Shown here one piece after another: positions 34,649 through 48,252 of a stretch of 64,000 nucleotides of DNA. Positions within the stretch are counted from its first letter, which is position 1. Each line of letters begins with the position of its first letter. The notes under the pieces are model-generated. The model was not told the origin of the DNA, did not search any database, and saw only the letters and a program-made list of their open reading frames with translations. Position numbers and translations under genes: made by a program. This DNA comes from Eopsaltria australis (taxonomy: Eukaryota > Chordata > Aves > Passeriformes > Petroicidae), in contig JAVTVJ010000117.1 in NCBI GenBank assembly GCA_034509425.1, positions 434,001-498,000 of the forward strand, written 5' to 3'.

Positions 34649-37600
34649 CTGAATTAAATGAAAAAATATTCATAATGTGCAAAAAGAAATTTGAGTAACA
34701 CCTTGAATCACAGATGTAACACCTGATCACAGATGTAGAGCAGGATTTATTATCCCTGTTTATTGTGAAGCCCTCTTGTGAGACATTCAGAACATTATTA
34801 TTTGTCTGTAATCAGAAATACATTTTCATTTTTTCCATATATTCTTATACTGACCAATGTTAAGCACACACTGCTGTCATTCATGGGTACCCACATGAAT
34901 CAAAAATTGGTGAAAGGTTATAGAAAGGTGTGAACTTACAACCCATTCTGAGTTCAGAAATGAGTATTCAGATCTTCTTTTGTTGTCCCTTTCTGCCACT
35001 GCTCCCTCCAACTTTGTCATAAGACCTGTTTAATGTTATTATTTATTTATTTATTAATCTACTTATCTTTTGATCATTTATTTATTTGAATAAATGCTTT
35101 TCTCCACCTTACCAACACCAATGACTGACATTCTTAACTTCATAAGGACATAGATATTTCCTGTCATTCTTATCCATGCAGTGCTGATGGATAAGAGGAA
35201 GGAAAAAGAATGCTCTTATTCTCTACTACATCATGTTCAACAGAGTCTGTAGGGTATTTCCCAAAAGGGAATGCACTGAGGGGGTTCTGATTCACCCTGT
35301 TGCTGTACAAAGATGTGACACATCTCCTCTGTACATAGAAAATTGCTCTGCATTTTGGATAACTGTTTACATATTTTCTTTCTTTATCACTATGGGGTCT
35401 AGATGTTTACCACAAGACAAATATAAAATTAAGTTACTGGTGAGAGCTTGAAAGACATTTAAAACACTCCCATGTATAAGGGCAATATCCTCAGAGTTAA
35501 TGGAAATTCATCTGAGAATTTTTGCTTTAGAATATAATTTACCTGCCCTAACTTTATCTAAAAATAGATATCTGATCTAAGTTAATCATTTATCTATGGT
35601 CAAAGGAGAGAAATACTTACTTCTGAGGAATGAGTTATCCTGTCCTAGGGCAGATAAATCATTCTGTATATGTGCTGCTTTTTTCTTCCTTGAATATAAT
35701 GAGAACCTAAGAATATATATTAGGTTATATCTTTAATTCACATATAATCAAATTAAGGGAAATTAATCCTGCATGAGATCAGATGGGGCTAAAAGATCCT
35801 AAGCTATCTTAGTTCTACAGCTCGTTTAGGACAATCCCCTTGTCTTTCACTTCATATTCAATGAAGTAAGAATTTAATCTCCAGATATCAACTCATTTAT
35901 GGCTGAACTGTGAGGAACTTGGGAGCCACTGTGGATTTGAGAGCTGGGAAGCTTTTGAGTATCTTTTCTAGGCAGAAAACCTTCTAGTCTCTCCAGCTTT
36001 GAGATGAAAGAGATGTACTTTTAATCTGCAGCAACAATAGCAAGAAGAGGTCATGAAGTGATTTTTAGAGAATTACTTGATCTTCATGGAGCTGGAGAGT
36101 TTGTGCAAGGGTAATAGATTTGAAGTACACACATTTGAAATTCCTCCAGAATTTTTGTCGTTTGGATGAGTAATAATCTGCTTCTGTCACTACACTTCCT
36201 GCTAAATTTTCCTGAAATCATCAGCCCTAAAGACAGAAGATCAGGTTTACATGGAGAAAAAAAGGCTTGCAATTTCCATATTTCTCACTTGTGCAAAATG
36301 GCCTAGTAAAAGACATTATCACTATCCAAGGGCCCCACCTCAGTCATAGAATTCAAACTCAGTAGTAAAAGTTTCTATTGAGAATAGCATTTAAAGCCCA
36401 CTGGGGCCAATGAAAAGACTTTCAGAAGTTACACGAGTAACCTTTGCATTTAACGTGCTGCTTCTGTGCTGCAGGAGGTTTTCACTCAAAATGGCTTGTC
36501 AGAAAACCCTCAGTTTTTCCCATGTCTGAATACTGAACTCCAAATGCAGTGAAATCCTCAGTCAGATTACACAACCAGGCAGGACACAAGGGAGTAACAT
36601 ATCAAAGAAGGTGATTCTCTTCAGCTGGAAGCCAACCTAAAACAAAATGCAGAGGGCAGAGCTGGGGTAAAATATTTAGTACCATGCGGAAAATCTGGTT
36701 CATCTTCCTATACAAGTTCTCCCCTGGGAGGAAAAAAAAACAGTTGATAAAAAACTGCAGTGAAAGGGATAGAATATGTATGGATTCTCAAATTTTGTGA
36801 GCTTACCCATGAGCAGGTCATGACTTTCTCTGCCGAAAGAATTTCTCTGTGTTTAGACATGAAGGTGCCTCTAGAGAGTCTTCCTGTTTTCATCTGGAGG
36901 TGATATATGTGGGAAGAAGCCATTGAGCAGATGGTTTAGGCACCTAAGCAGCCATGTGAGATGTCTTTGAGTACCCACATGCTTTTCCCATTATTTTTCA
37001 CTAGCGATTAGATAATCCAGCCAACAAGTATTTCATCTGAGTTAACCATAGCATCCACTCCTTGGTGTGCTTCTGCTAAGAGGGATTAGTAACCATCAGT
37101 CAAGGATGACACAATTCTCAGTGTGTAGAAGGAGAAACAGAGATCTGCCTGACTGCTCAGGCATGCCCAGAAACCCAAACAGGCACATATTTCCCATTTA
37201 CTTATGACTTCTGAGCCCCTGCTCTTGACATAGGCAGTGTGGCATGCTGTGAAGAGATAACTAGATTTAATGATTTATAATAAAAGACTAATGTGAGAAT
37301 CTTACTGTGAAGACGGAGAGGTGCTCTAAAAATCATATGTTTTCTGTAATGCTCTGCCTCATTTAAACTTTGGGATTTGCATTTTTAACACGTTTAAGTG
37401 TGACCCTAATTCACTTCCATGGCACTTCAGGCTCTTGGAAGCCACTGATGAACTTGGAGGTTTTATTTTTTTATATTTCTGTTTGTAGCTGCATTTTACC
37501 TATTAGAGAAATTTTTTTTTATCTCCCAACTTTTTCAGTAAACCTCCAGAGATGCTCTGCCCTCTGGGTAGGTTAAAGGAAGGTTGGACTGAGGCTTTTT

Positions 37601-40600
37601 CAGGACAGAGGGTGCATAAATCTGAAGGGAATGACTTGGAACTGCCTGAGGTACCTGTCAGTGTGTTCTTGCAAAGGAGGGTCTAATTACTGATGTCAGC
37701 TAGTCTCCGAAAAGGTTTGTATGTGGCCCATGAAGCAAGGAGGAGGGAGCTGAATCTGGACCAAACACAGCAGATGATTCCTTTTATGCTTTCATATGGC
37801 AGGGCTTGGCAGCACTGTTAAAATGGAGAGACTGACAGTGGTTCCAATATAAAAGCCCATTTGCACAGGGATCCATCATGTTAAGTCTTTTAATTTGTAT
37901 CATACTCATGTCTGGCACTTGGTAGTTCCCGTCATCTTTTCCCTTCCCCTCCTGAGATGATTTTTCTAATTTAATTTAAATTTGCTTGACTGCTTTATCA
38001 AGGGAGGCTGTTGTATTATCATGCCAGCAGTTGACACAGTGAGGCTGTGTTGCAATGCATCTCCACTCTCAGGTGTCTGTACCTTCTTAAATTTACATTT
38101 CCCTGACACAAAAGTCTTGGTTTTGCACCAAAGTGATGCTTGGTGACTTTTGTCTCCTCCACAGATCAACTCTTTCCTTCTCACCTTGTGCTGTAGGTAG
38201 ACACCAACAGAACACCACCAAAACCCCTCCATTATGGAAAAGAAGGAACTATTTTGGAAGTGTCTGAGTTTAATAAAGTTTAATAATGCACCAGATAAAG
38301 CAGTTGAATCACATCACTAAATTGAAGCGTTGGCCAAATAAAAAATAAGGGGCTGGGAATAGATGTCTTAAACCAACTCTGCTGATGGAGAAAATATATG
38401 TTGACCCGCCCCTTAAGCATTCTGTGTATGGGGGAGTTTTAAAAACAGTCCTAAGTCTGTTGTTAATGTCTGCCTGAGGACATTGATTCATGTTCTCCAC
38501 ATCAAATTGTGAAATTGAAAGACAGTAATTGAAAGACAAATGTTCAAATGTTAATTGAGTACTTAAAAATAACACCTCAGCCTTAGAAATAAATTTTCTG
38601 GGGGAAAGAGGGAGAGAAGAACATAATTTCCAATTAAAAACAGGAGCTGAAAATCTGAAGATACCTAAACCTGGAAAATTGAATTAAAAATTGAGAGGTA
38701 GATGATTATAATTAAATTTAATAAAAAAAAAAGAAAGCTGTCCTATGCAGTCTATGTTTTTAATTGGTTGAACTGACCTTTAAGAGAACACTTGAGTCTT
38801 CATAATGTAACATTTAAAAGTATGAGTAAAATCTGTGGGAACCAGAGCAATTCTCCACATGACTGAGGGAACAGCCCACAGACACTGCCCTCTGCCAATA
38901 TACCAATGGGCATCCTAAACATTCATGCCACTTTACATCAATTCTGGCACCACTGGTAGACACCCCAAAGTGAATTAAGGACAAGGTAGCAAGTTTAACT
39001 TGAAATTCATTTGCTTTTGTCAGTTCACATCAGATCCTTGATGTCATCTTCACAGACATTTCATGTTTAATATTAATAATCTCTGGACTCTCATCCTAAT
39101 GTATTCTGGGAGCTTCTTTGATAATTTAAAACCATTTCAGATACCAAAAAAAAAACCCAAGGCATATTTATAGAGGTAAGTATAAGGTTTGTTGAAGGTG
39201 CCATTAGAACTTTCTGCGGGCTCATTATCCCTGCATTATTGACATCAACATTTCATTTGAGGAAGAAACTGCAATTAGAGTAGGAACTGCATTTGTTAAA
39301 AAATGAGATTACTTCTGATCTCCTGATGCTCAGGGTGGTCAGTTAGGAAACTGCAATTGCTTGCAGTTCAACCATGGACTTTTGCATGGAATTTGTAACT
39401 CCTAATACTTATGCCTTTCTAGTTTGTTTGGTTGTTTTTTTATATATTGGGAAAGATAGAGATGTCTTTAATATCTATGATTATTTATTCAAGCATTACT
39501 CTAACAGTTCATGCTGTCAGCTATGACTTAAAGCCCATGTGTTGTTTTTTTTTTTTTTTTCTATTAGTTAATCTTTATGGCAAAGGAACAGTTTTAAAAT
39601 ACTTTCACATTTTTGATTGTAGCCCGCCCACAGGAGTATTTGGACAGGGACTTTTAAGGTCTTCATAAATTAGCAACCTCCAGAGAAGCAAGCATGCACA
39701 TACATGCTTACATGTGTGCAGTATATGTTCAAAGTCTGTCTGTGTGTGAAAAATACACACACAGAGCATTAACCATAAGGCCTGCATCCCTTTAACAAGA
39801 ATTTAAAGGCAAATTTACACATGGTAAATTTTATTATTAGCACCATTAATAGCAATTTGCAATAAATTGTCCGGTCTCAGATTAAATGAACAAGTTTCCA
39901 TTTCTAAAGACTGAATTAAAATTAGTTTAAATCTCTCAAGAGAAGTTGGTATTCTTGATAAACACATTGTGGAGCATTTATTGTAACGGGGATTTGTTTC
40001 TTAATATCTTACTCTTTTTAGCTCCCAGTTTACAAAAACTTCCTCATATGTGGCTGTTAATTTATTTGTTTCAGCCAGTCCCAGAGAGAGAAAATTGAGT
40101 AGGAAAGGTGGTTGATACAAGAGAAACATAAGCTATAAGGGAAATAGGGAAATAAAGGAGTGACATGAACATAATTTGTCTCAACTGGGTGTTTCACACC
40201 TATTGTAAGTTACTCTGTCTTCTCCCTGACCAAAGCAATAAAAAAGCACAAGCCAATGCACTTACTTATCTCACTCCTGTCCAATTCCCCAGCAGGTTGG
40301 GCTTTAAACTATTTTTGCAGCTGATTTCTGTTGCCGCAATGAAAAATCTTGTCCTTGTTGTGTTTCTTCCAACAGGGATTGCACCTGAGGGACTCCAACA
40401 TTTTCCCATATAACAAAATGACTTAATCTGATGTGTTTTTAATTAAACATGTCCAGAGATAAATCTGGAGCAGGCAAGGTCAGAGAAGCTCCCATCTGTT
40501 TTGCAGCTCTGTCCACAGTACAATCTCCCAGTCAGGAAAATGTGTTTCTCCCCCTGCTGTCAGTTCCTTTTTGTGTTACACTCTTGATTGTGTTGCAAAT

Positions 40601-40995
40601 CTAAGGGAGCTGCTGACCTTTGCTCCCTTGGGTCTGGAGACAGGATTTTGACTGGTCATAATTCTGCTGTTGCTGGTGGATTGACTGTTCAGATGTACAA
40701 GGAGTGATGACAACAAAAAGCAACCTGCCCAGCCCTGACTCCCAGGCAGGGAGACTTAGATACTGATAAACAGGAGGAGATGGCAGCCTGAATTTCAAGA
40801 GTTACTCAAGAATATCCCTAATCTCTGCTCGGTACACTGTTGTTGTGATATCAGCCACATCATGATGACATCCAAAATCCCTCAGCTAAAGGCAGAAATA
40901 CCCTTTCTGGAAAGGACTTATTTTGAGCATCCACAGATGCTCCAGTTACTTCCTTAATTTGTGTTGTGAGCATTATTTGATGGGAGTCTGGGTCA
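34649..40995. other. Long unique AT-rich stretch, no gene seen
   Basis: More than 6 kb without a recognised gene or mobile element. Includes an imperfect (TTTA)n at about 35038-35062, a T16 run at 39545-39560 and a short CACACACA patch near 39755. Open frames in it are at most 88 codons and show no domains. Confidence 0.5.
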
Positions 40996-41165
40996 CGAAA
41001 TCACAGAATAATTTAGGTTGGAAAAGCCTTCTAGGATCATTGATTCCAGCCATTAACCCAGCATTGCCAAGCCTATCACTAAACCACGTTCCTTAGCACT
41101 GCATCCACAGTCTTTTAAATGCCCCCAGGGATAGTGAGTCAACCATTTCCTTGGGCCCTACTAGG
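40996..41165 (-). mobile_element. CR1: CR1 LINE 3' fragment, minus strand
   Basis: The plus strand shows the reversed tip 'gaaatcacagaataattt' then 'aggttggaaaagccttctag', 'gatcattgattccagcc', 'attaacccagcattgccaag', 'tcactaaaccacgttcctt' and 'cttttaaatgcccccaggg'. The 'attaacccagcactgccaag' type of phrase marks a CR1 group different from the plus-strand neighbour at 41.27 kb. The left end is the 3' end of the element. Confidence 0.9.
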
Positions 41166-41267
41166 AGTTTCAATGACAATTAAGTGCCAAAATCCATCTC
41201 TGAAAACAAGGAGAATGATAAAAAATTGTTTTATTAAGTCTTTTTTAGGAGGTTTTTATTTTCCTTT
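41166..41267. other. Spacer between two head-to-head CR1 copies
   Basis: About 100 bases of AT-rich text separating a minus-strand and a plus-strand CR1. Nothing recognisable. Confidence 0.5.
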
Positions 41268-41482
41268 GAACATGAGGAAGAGCTTCTTTCCTGTGCAGGG
41301 GACCCAGGACTGGAACAGGTAGCCCAGAGAGGGTGTGGAGTCTCCCTTGCAGGAGATATTCAAGTACAATCTAGACACAATCCTGTTCCATGTGCTCTGG
41401 GATGATCCTGCCTGAGCAGGGAGGTTGGACCAGACAACCCTCTGTGGTCCCTTCCAGCCTTACCCTTTCTGTGATTCTCTGC
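41268..41482 (+). mobile_element. CR1: CR1 LINE 3' UTR fragment
   Basis: Reads 'aacatgaggaagagcttctt', 'ctgtgcaggggacccaggac', 'tggaacaggtagcccagaga', 'gggtgtggagtctcccttgc', 'ttcaagtacaatctagacac', 'atgtgctctgggatgatcct' and 'gtggtcccttccagcctta', ending in 'ctgtgattctctgcc'. The order and spacing are typical, and preservation is good. It sits head to head with the copy ending at 41165. Confidence 0.93.
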
Positions 41483-44400
41483 CTTTGATAACCCCTTTTT
41501 TGTCAGAGACATATCATACTGAAGAAACAAATCCATCAATTTCATTTCAAGCTTAGGAAAATGCATTGAAAAATATAGTTTAATGTTTGGGGTGGAATTT
41601 TATGAGGATCCTCTGAGGTCAATTTAACAGTACTGATGATTTCAGTTATGTTTTTTCAGATAAGTCTCTGAGTACAGAGGAAGAATCTAAGTGAGGTGAA
41701 GGAGATGATGAAAACTATGGATAAAAGAGACTGAGTAAGTGTCATCTGTGCTTGAAGTAATTAATAGTTGAGAGAAATTAATTAAGCATAAGTATACGAG
41801 GCTTTGAGAGTGAGATAATGAATAATAAAAGTGTACGGTGGAATTGGTATAAGGTTTCCTTTGAAGTGGTATATAGGCAAATATTAGAGGATTCTTATAC
41901 TAGTAACCTAAGTTTAACCACTTCATATTTCTTTATATCTCTTTCACAAAAAATAAAATGACAGAAAAATCTAAAATGAACAATTGTGAAGTGATATGCG
42001 TAAAACCACTGCCTTTAATGTAAAAGAAAATAGTGATGATACTCATAAATATAGAAACCACAGAAAACTAAGATGGATGATTTCCTCATACAGTATGATT
42101 TTTAATATTTTCATCCCTAAGAATTATGAACTCAGACATCACTGGCAAGAGTATAAGCAACACAAAACTACCAGATGAAAGAATTAGATTTTTTTTTTCA
42201 GTAGTTCTGAACTATCTTCTCTACAGGGCCATAATTCCTACTCCATTCCAAGAAACATTCACAGCTGAATCAAAACCAGCCCTTTATTCTTTTATTTTTC
42301 TTCGTACCAGCCAAAGACTACTTATGTTAAGACAATATCAGTTTAAAAATATTTAGGTCGAATTCAAGGCAGGTTCACTAACTTGAACAAGTCATTACTA
42401 ACAAGAGATCCAAGTAAGTATTATGAGGTTTGGGAGAACTTATTTCACTTTATTTCAATTGTGTAAGGAGACAATGCCTTTAAGTCAAGAGCAAATGTGC
42501 TTATGTTACACTCGAAAAAGAGGCTGTTAAAAGAAGCAGACAGTAAATATCCAGAGGGAAAGAAAGGATAGAGAGATCAAGAAGAATGTCAAACATCTAC
42601 AAAGGAAGATCATGAATGGTGTATAGAAAAATAAGGAATAAGATAATTCAAATGGAAGAAAAAAAATCCAAGCGCGTGTGGACATTCAGAGTGGAAATGT
42701 TGTAAGTTCAAAGGGGACAGAAGAACCTTCTATGGGTAGACAATTCTAAAAATCTATGTGCACATGTATATTTGGAACATGTACTTACTTATGCATGCAT
42801 AACTTTTGTATTGGCCCTGATGTGGATCAATGAGGGCACGCAGGGTGAGCAGGATGCCTTCTCATTCCAATCTGTAATATAAACAGTGGACTGTCAGATT
42901 TTAGCAGGATAGTTAAAGGCTCCAATCACCTCAAAATAGCTTGGAAACAAACTAAAAATAGAAGGCTACAAAATGCTTAATTAATTTCCATTTGTTCTGG
43001 GTATTTCCAAGCACTCAACAGCTCAGAATCTGAGTGTTATTGTTAAGAATAGACAGCACTATACACAATGAAAGTCTGACTAAAGAGTCCATCATAAGAA
43101 CCCATGGATATGTGCAACTGGGACAGTGATTGTCCCTACTGAAGTCATAATTTGCTGTCTCCAAGAACAGAAATGCTTTAAGAAAAGAAAACCAAAAACT
43201 GCACCACAGGATGCTCGATGTTTATCGTATCAGCAAGGTACACACTAGTGTTCTGCTATTCATTAGTTGAGATTTTGGGTGGAGGAAAACTCAGCTTATG
43301 CCTCCACATGAAGACTTGGTCAGAAGCAGAAGAAAAGTGAGGGGAAAAAAAAGTTTGATTTGATCATCCTCCCCTAGAGGAGCTCTAGGACATTAAAATC
43401 TTGGTTCTACCCCAAATTTAATTGCCCACAATACATAGAAGAGTTTCAGCAGGTGATTCAATTGGTTCTGTACATCAGGGCAGGGAATTCAAATTGAAGA
43501 TGGCTAATAAGGAAGAATATTTAAGCAACCTCTTTCATTTCTGCTTTTTTTAACAGTCTCTTTGTTGGTTAAATGAAATGTGCTCTTTTCTCAGCCTTCA
43601 CACCCTACAGCTGGGTTCATAAAGCAATCACAACAAACAAGGGATTAATTGGCTTTCATGAAAGGTGAGAAGGGTTTTTATACTCTAATTAGCTCTTCCT
43701 AGTAACAGGATAGTGGCCCTCAACAGAGGATAATACAAGTATTAGCATCAGCTGGTGCAGCTCAACCTACCATTACTGTGATAGGAGTTCAGGATATTAT
43801 TGTGAAATCCAGGTGTCTTTAGAGAGGAATGAAAATATTTAAAAGTTTTGTCTGATACAGATTATGCAATATGAAATGATGATCTAGAAAGAATGTTATT
43901 GAAAAACATTCATGGGAGAGGAAGTCTAGATGTTCTTTATATCATATTTCCTTAATTTAAAGGAAAAGCATTATGAAAATTTGTCTCACTGCTTAGCATT
44001 TATGAAATATGAATATGGGAGAATAAATGCAGATGCATGTAAAATAATGAAAAAGCAAAAATCTTACCAGCAGCGTCAGCTGTGGTGCCTTCTGTTAGGA
44101 CCTCCTAAGTCTTACATCTTTTTGAAGTCATACAATTATTTTTAAGTCTGTCTCCTTTTAAGAGTGATTTGTGACACTCAGGTCAGGTAGTTTACTTGAT
44201 ACCACAAGGAAGCCTTGTGCTAAAACATCTCTCTCTCTGTCTCTCTCTCTCTCTTACTCCCCATTCCAGAGAAGAGTGATACACTTCATTTGAGGTTCCT
44301 TTGTTAACCCTTAAAGGTTAAGTACTTTTTAATTCCAAAATTGTCAGCCCCAAGTAGTGCTGACAGGAGAGCTCAGAAATGTGGTGTTCTGAAGGCAAGA

Positions 44401-46117
44401 CACACAAGAAGTGCTTCAGTTAAATTATGATCCTCTCACCTACTGGTTAAATTCACTTAAAACTACTTAGTGAAAAGCATTTCTAGCCATAACTATCTTG
44501 TAAAACCAAGGTATCAAGAGCTAAGTGTCAGACTGCCAGAGCTCAATCCACTGCAACTTGTCAGGGATTTAGTCATAACCCTTGTCTGAGGGTGGAAAGG
44601 AGAGCACCACTGAACATTTGATCAAGCTAATCTTTATCTTCCCACTGGCTATAAAGATTTACTAAAAATAGAACTATAAATCTGAAGAGGAAGGTGCTGT
44701 TTAATCAGTGTCTTTGCCATCATTCTTAGTGTAGTACACAACTGATATCCTTTAGGCTAATGCTTAAATTCTGCACAAATAGGTCACCAAAAAGTGCTGA
44801 GAAAGTGTTTTGTCTGCAACAGCTTCAAAGAACTTTTCTGATAAAATAATAATAATAATGCGGAGTAATTAATGGAAGTCAGGTATTTATATTTCATTTG
44901 CAACACTCACACACACACACACAATGCCTAGCATGCCTTTGACAAATTAAAGTAACATCACAAAAAGTGCTGATCCAAATGAATCCTTCATCACAATAAT
45001 AGATACTCAACTGAAGATGGAGTCAGAACCTGGTGAATACAGATGATTCAGCTGATGACAGAGGAGCCTGCATCAAGGATTTATTTCATGGGTTGCTGAA
45101 CAGACACCTTGACAACTCAAGGAGCCACATAATCTATTCATACTCATAAATTCTTCAAGCTCCACATGAAACTAATTAGACCCTCCCTTTCCCATAATTC
45201 CCATTAGAAATTGCATTCAGAATCTCCTCTTTTTATGTTGTTGGAATATACCTTTAGTTTCCAGCCTAAAATAATTCACAGTCAGTTTATAACTTTTATC
45301 CAATACCACAATTCATCTGGCATAATTTATAATAATGCATTTCTCTACCAATCAGTTAAAAAACAGATGAACCTCATTTAGTGTTTAATTAGAGCAATGC
45401 TCTCCTTCACTGCAAGTAGCAGCGTATGTCAAGCTGGTACTATGACATTCTGTCTTAGTTGTGAGGTGTCTTTGGTCTACAGATGGCATTTTTAACAGTG
45501 AGATTCACAACCATCAGATGGAGGTTAAAAACAGGAGCTTAACTTTAGTTCTCATATCTGTCCTTTTCTCGAGTCTAACTCCCTTTAAATTAAAGGCAGC
45601 AGCTAGGGAATGGAAATATAAGGTCTGGATTTGAGAAGCACAAATGTTTGTCATGGATTTTTTTTAACCTGTCAGTGGAAGAAGGTACATGGATGTTTGG
45701 GCTCTGATTTAGGTCTATCATTCCCACACTTTCTGACTTGATTTAATTATTGTGGTTACTTAAATACAACTATAAAATAGTGTTTGTGATTTTACTGAGA
45801 GAAAAGAGGCTCCCAGAATTTTTCCTCATCTAGGTTTCTATTAAATGGAAAATGTCTTAACCATCTTGATTACAATGAGATTTCTGCATTTGCAGAGGGA
45901 GAAGTGAAAAGCAGTAAGTGTGCACTCAGCCCTTGAGCTGAGCCTTATGCTGCCAGCAATGTACAGGCAGCACTGAGGGCGAGTGAGCCTGAGGGATAAA
46001 ATACATATATTCAGGGTATATTTAGTGTCTATCTGTTGTATATTGATTATTCTTTTGGAACACCTCCTAGAAGACTTGCAGAAGCGAGAGATAAATTACT
46101 GTTTAATTTAGTCTCTT
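41483..46117. other. Unique AT-rich DNA with small simple repeats, no gene seen
   Basis: Holds a (CT)n tract at 44228-44253, a (CA)n tract at 44907-44922 and an AT-rich block at 45230-45430 with homeodomain-like words (see findings). No frame, RNA or mobile element is convincing. Confidence 0.5.
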
Positions 46118-46153
46118 TTCAGTGTCAAAACCTAAATAAGTTTTGACACTGAA
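46118..46153. repeat. Perfect 14-bp-arm hairpin
   Basis: TTCAGTGTCAAAAC at 46118-46131 and GTTTTGACACTGAA at 46140-46153 are perfect reverse complements around the 8-base loop CTAAATAA. It is the longest exact short-loop hairpin that I noticed in the window and does not lie in a recognised repeat. The stem is shorter than a typical microRNA precursor. Confidence 0.95.
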
Positions 46154-48252
46154 GACTGACTATATTCAGCAAGGATATTTTTAGAGGTCTTTTTATGTTT
46201 ATCTGGAAAAGTGAAATCTTAAAAAAACTGAACTGAATTTTAACCCTTGCTAAGAGTTTTGAAAGTTTCATACTAAGGTTCCAGTCTGACATTTAAAATG
46301 AATGGTCCCTCTGGCTTTTCACCTGTCATTTTTTTCATCACTTTCTCTTGTGATTCTCTGTGGCAAACTATGGACAAAACTGGACCTAGAGATGAAAATT
46401 CAGCTTAAAAAACAAGGCCAAGTTTATTTTTAAAGAAAAAAATATTCAAATTGGCACACAGTATCAATATTACCAGATGTCTAAATCCCAGAGACTTCAA
46501 ATGAAGAACATCACCAAAGTCCTTATCTGTCTGGTGAGCACTGAAATATGTCCACTGAAATTTCCAATAGTTAACTTTACTCAACTGTTTTCATATATGT
46601 ATTTAGAAAAAAGTGAAATATAATTTTTTAGGGGTGTGTGTGGTTTTTTTTCTCCCAAACACATAATAATTTATTGAAATTTCTGAAACCAGATACAAAA
46701 AGAAGCAACCCAGTCCCAAGCCACCCAACCATAAAAACAACCCACTTTTTTTATCCACAGGCTGTATCACAACATGTAGAGAAAGTAAGCTTAAGCAAAA
46801 CAATCTTTTAATTTTACAGTAATTTTATCTGTTGTCCATGTTTATTATGAAGTAAATTGAACAATCATAAATATTCAGCAAGGAAGATAATTTTAGAACA
46901 GGGATTTTTTATTTTTGTTAAATGGAAATGCATTAAAATCAGGATTCTGCTTTCTCTTACCTGTTGAATAGCATTTTTAGGTTTAAACAACTATTTTCCT
47001 GTCTGAATTCTATCTCACCCATCATGAATCAAGCAGTCAACTCACCCTGTCTTTCATATCCAGGATGTACAGGTCTGGGACTGGCAACCCTGCCCTCAGG
47101 TTTTTCCCAATTTTCATGCACCATGATCCAATCTCCTGCAGGTCCTGCAACAAAGGCATATTCCAGTTGATTGGCTCTTCTCAGCAGAAAGCACCATTGC
47201 TGCCAAGAGACAGTGAAGGTTATTGTAGTTGATTTCATGGGACCTGGGGATAATTCATTCTGCCTAAAAAGACACACACTAATTTTGAAAGAAATCCTCT
47301 TGCTGTCATCTGCTAGAACACATTCAATTTAGATAAATTCTTGAACTGGGATTCTTATGCATAATATATGCTGTTAAACAAATAGAGGCACAACCACGAC
47401 ATTAAGAGTGTCCAAATTATTCCTTAGATTTAGCATCCTGGCTGTCCAATTTCTTATCTAAACTATTACAAACAAAGGCAGAATTGGAAGATTAAAATTT
47501 TCAAGTGACTGCTGAAGTTCAAAGAGTGCTTGTATTTTAATAACAAGTACTGTACATATTTCATGGAAGTGTTAGCCAGCTGATCTATATGTTAATTAGC
47601 CTGCCATTTGAAAAGGAAAATTATTCAAGTGCTTTCATCTCATTTCCAACACAAGCAGCCATGCTGAGTACATTAGGAAGCATCGTTCCTGCATATTCTG
47701 GAGTCAGTTAAGCTCCTTTTTAGGCACTGGAGGAGGAAAAAAAGGAGCAGAACTGATAGCCAATTTTATGGCAGAATGATTTTCAAGTAGAGAACAATCC
47801 ATTCAGAAAAAAAATAATCTAAACTCTCCATAGGAAAAAAAATCCGTAGGATTTTCTGTTGAAAAATTGTGATTACAGTTTTGGTCGCTATTATCTACCT
47901 GAAAAAAAAAAATACCAAAAAAGAAAACAAGATTGTCAAAAACTCTTCATGTGAAGAATTAGGGAACTGGAAGCAGGCTTGGTACAGATGGGGATGCTGA
48001 GAACTGGAGAGGCAGAGAAGCAGGTGAGCAGCAGCTGGCTCTGGCTCCCTGCCTGGAAGATTCTCATCAGAGTCACTCGCTGCCTTCTGGCAGAAAATGA
48101 AAGTGACAAGAGGTCGGGAGGTGAAATTGACCGGAGTGCTCCGTTGGCAGGAGGTTGACAACATACAAAAGTCTCCATTTGCCTTCTCCAAAAAGAATTC
48201 CTTAAAGTCTTTTAGTCCAGGGGGTGGTGGTGGAGAGGGAGAGAGGGAGGGA
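46154..48252. other. Unique DNA with one candidate exon
   Basis: Contains the splice-flanked minus-strand candidate at 47046-47199 and an AT-rich motif-rich segment at 47560-47650. The last 35 bases before the LTR are G- and purine-rich. No other gene-like feature is seen. Confidence 0.5.
47046..47199 (-). other. Candidate internal exon, unidentified
   Basis: On the minus strand a 154-base segment is preceded by TGTCTCTTGGCAG (an acceptor with a moderate pyrimidine tract) and followed by GTGAGT, a consensus-like donor. One frame is open throughout and continues across both borders for 82 codons; the other two frames are stopped early. The translation contains RRANQLEYAFVAGP, GDWIMVHENWEKPEG and RPVHPGYER, a balanced, non-repetitive composition unlike most frames here. 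I do not recognise the family. A chance open frame remains quite possible, and no linked exon of the same frame has been established. Confidence 0.22.
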
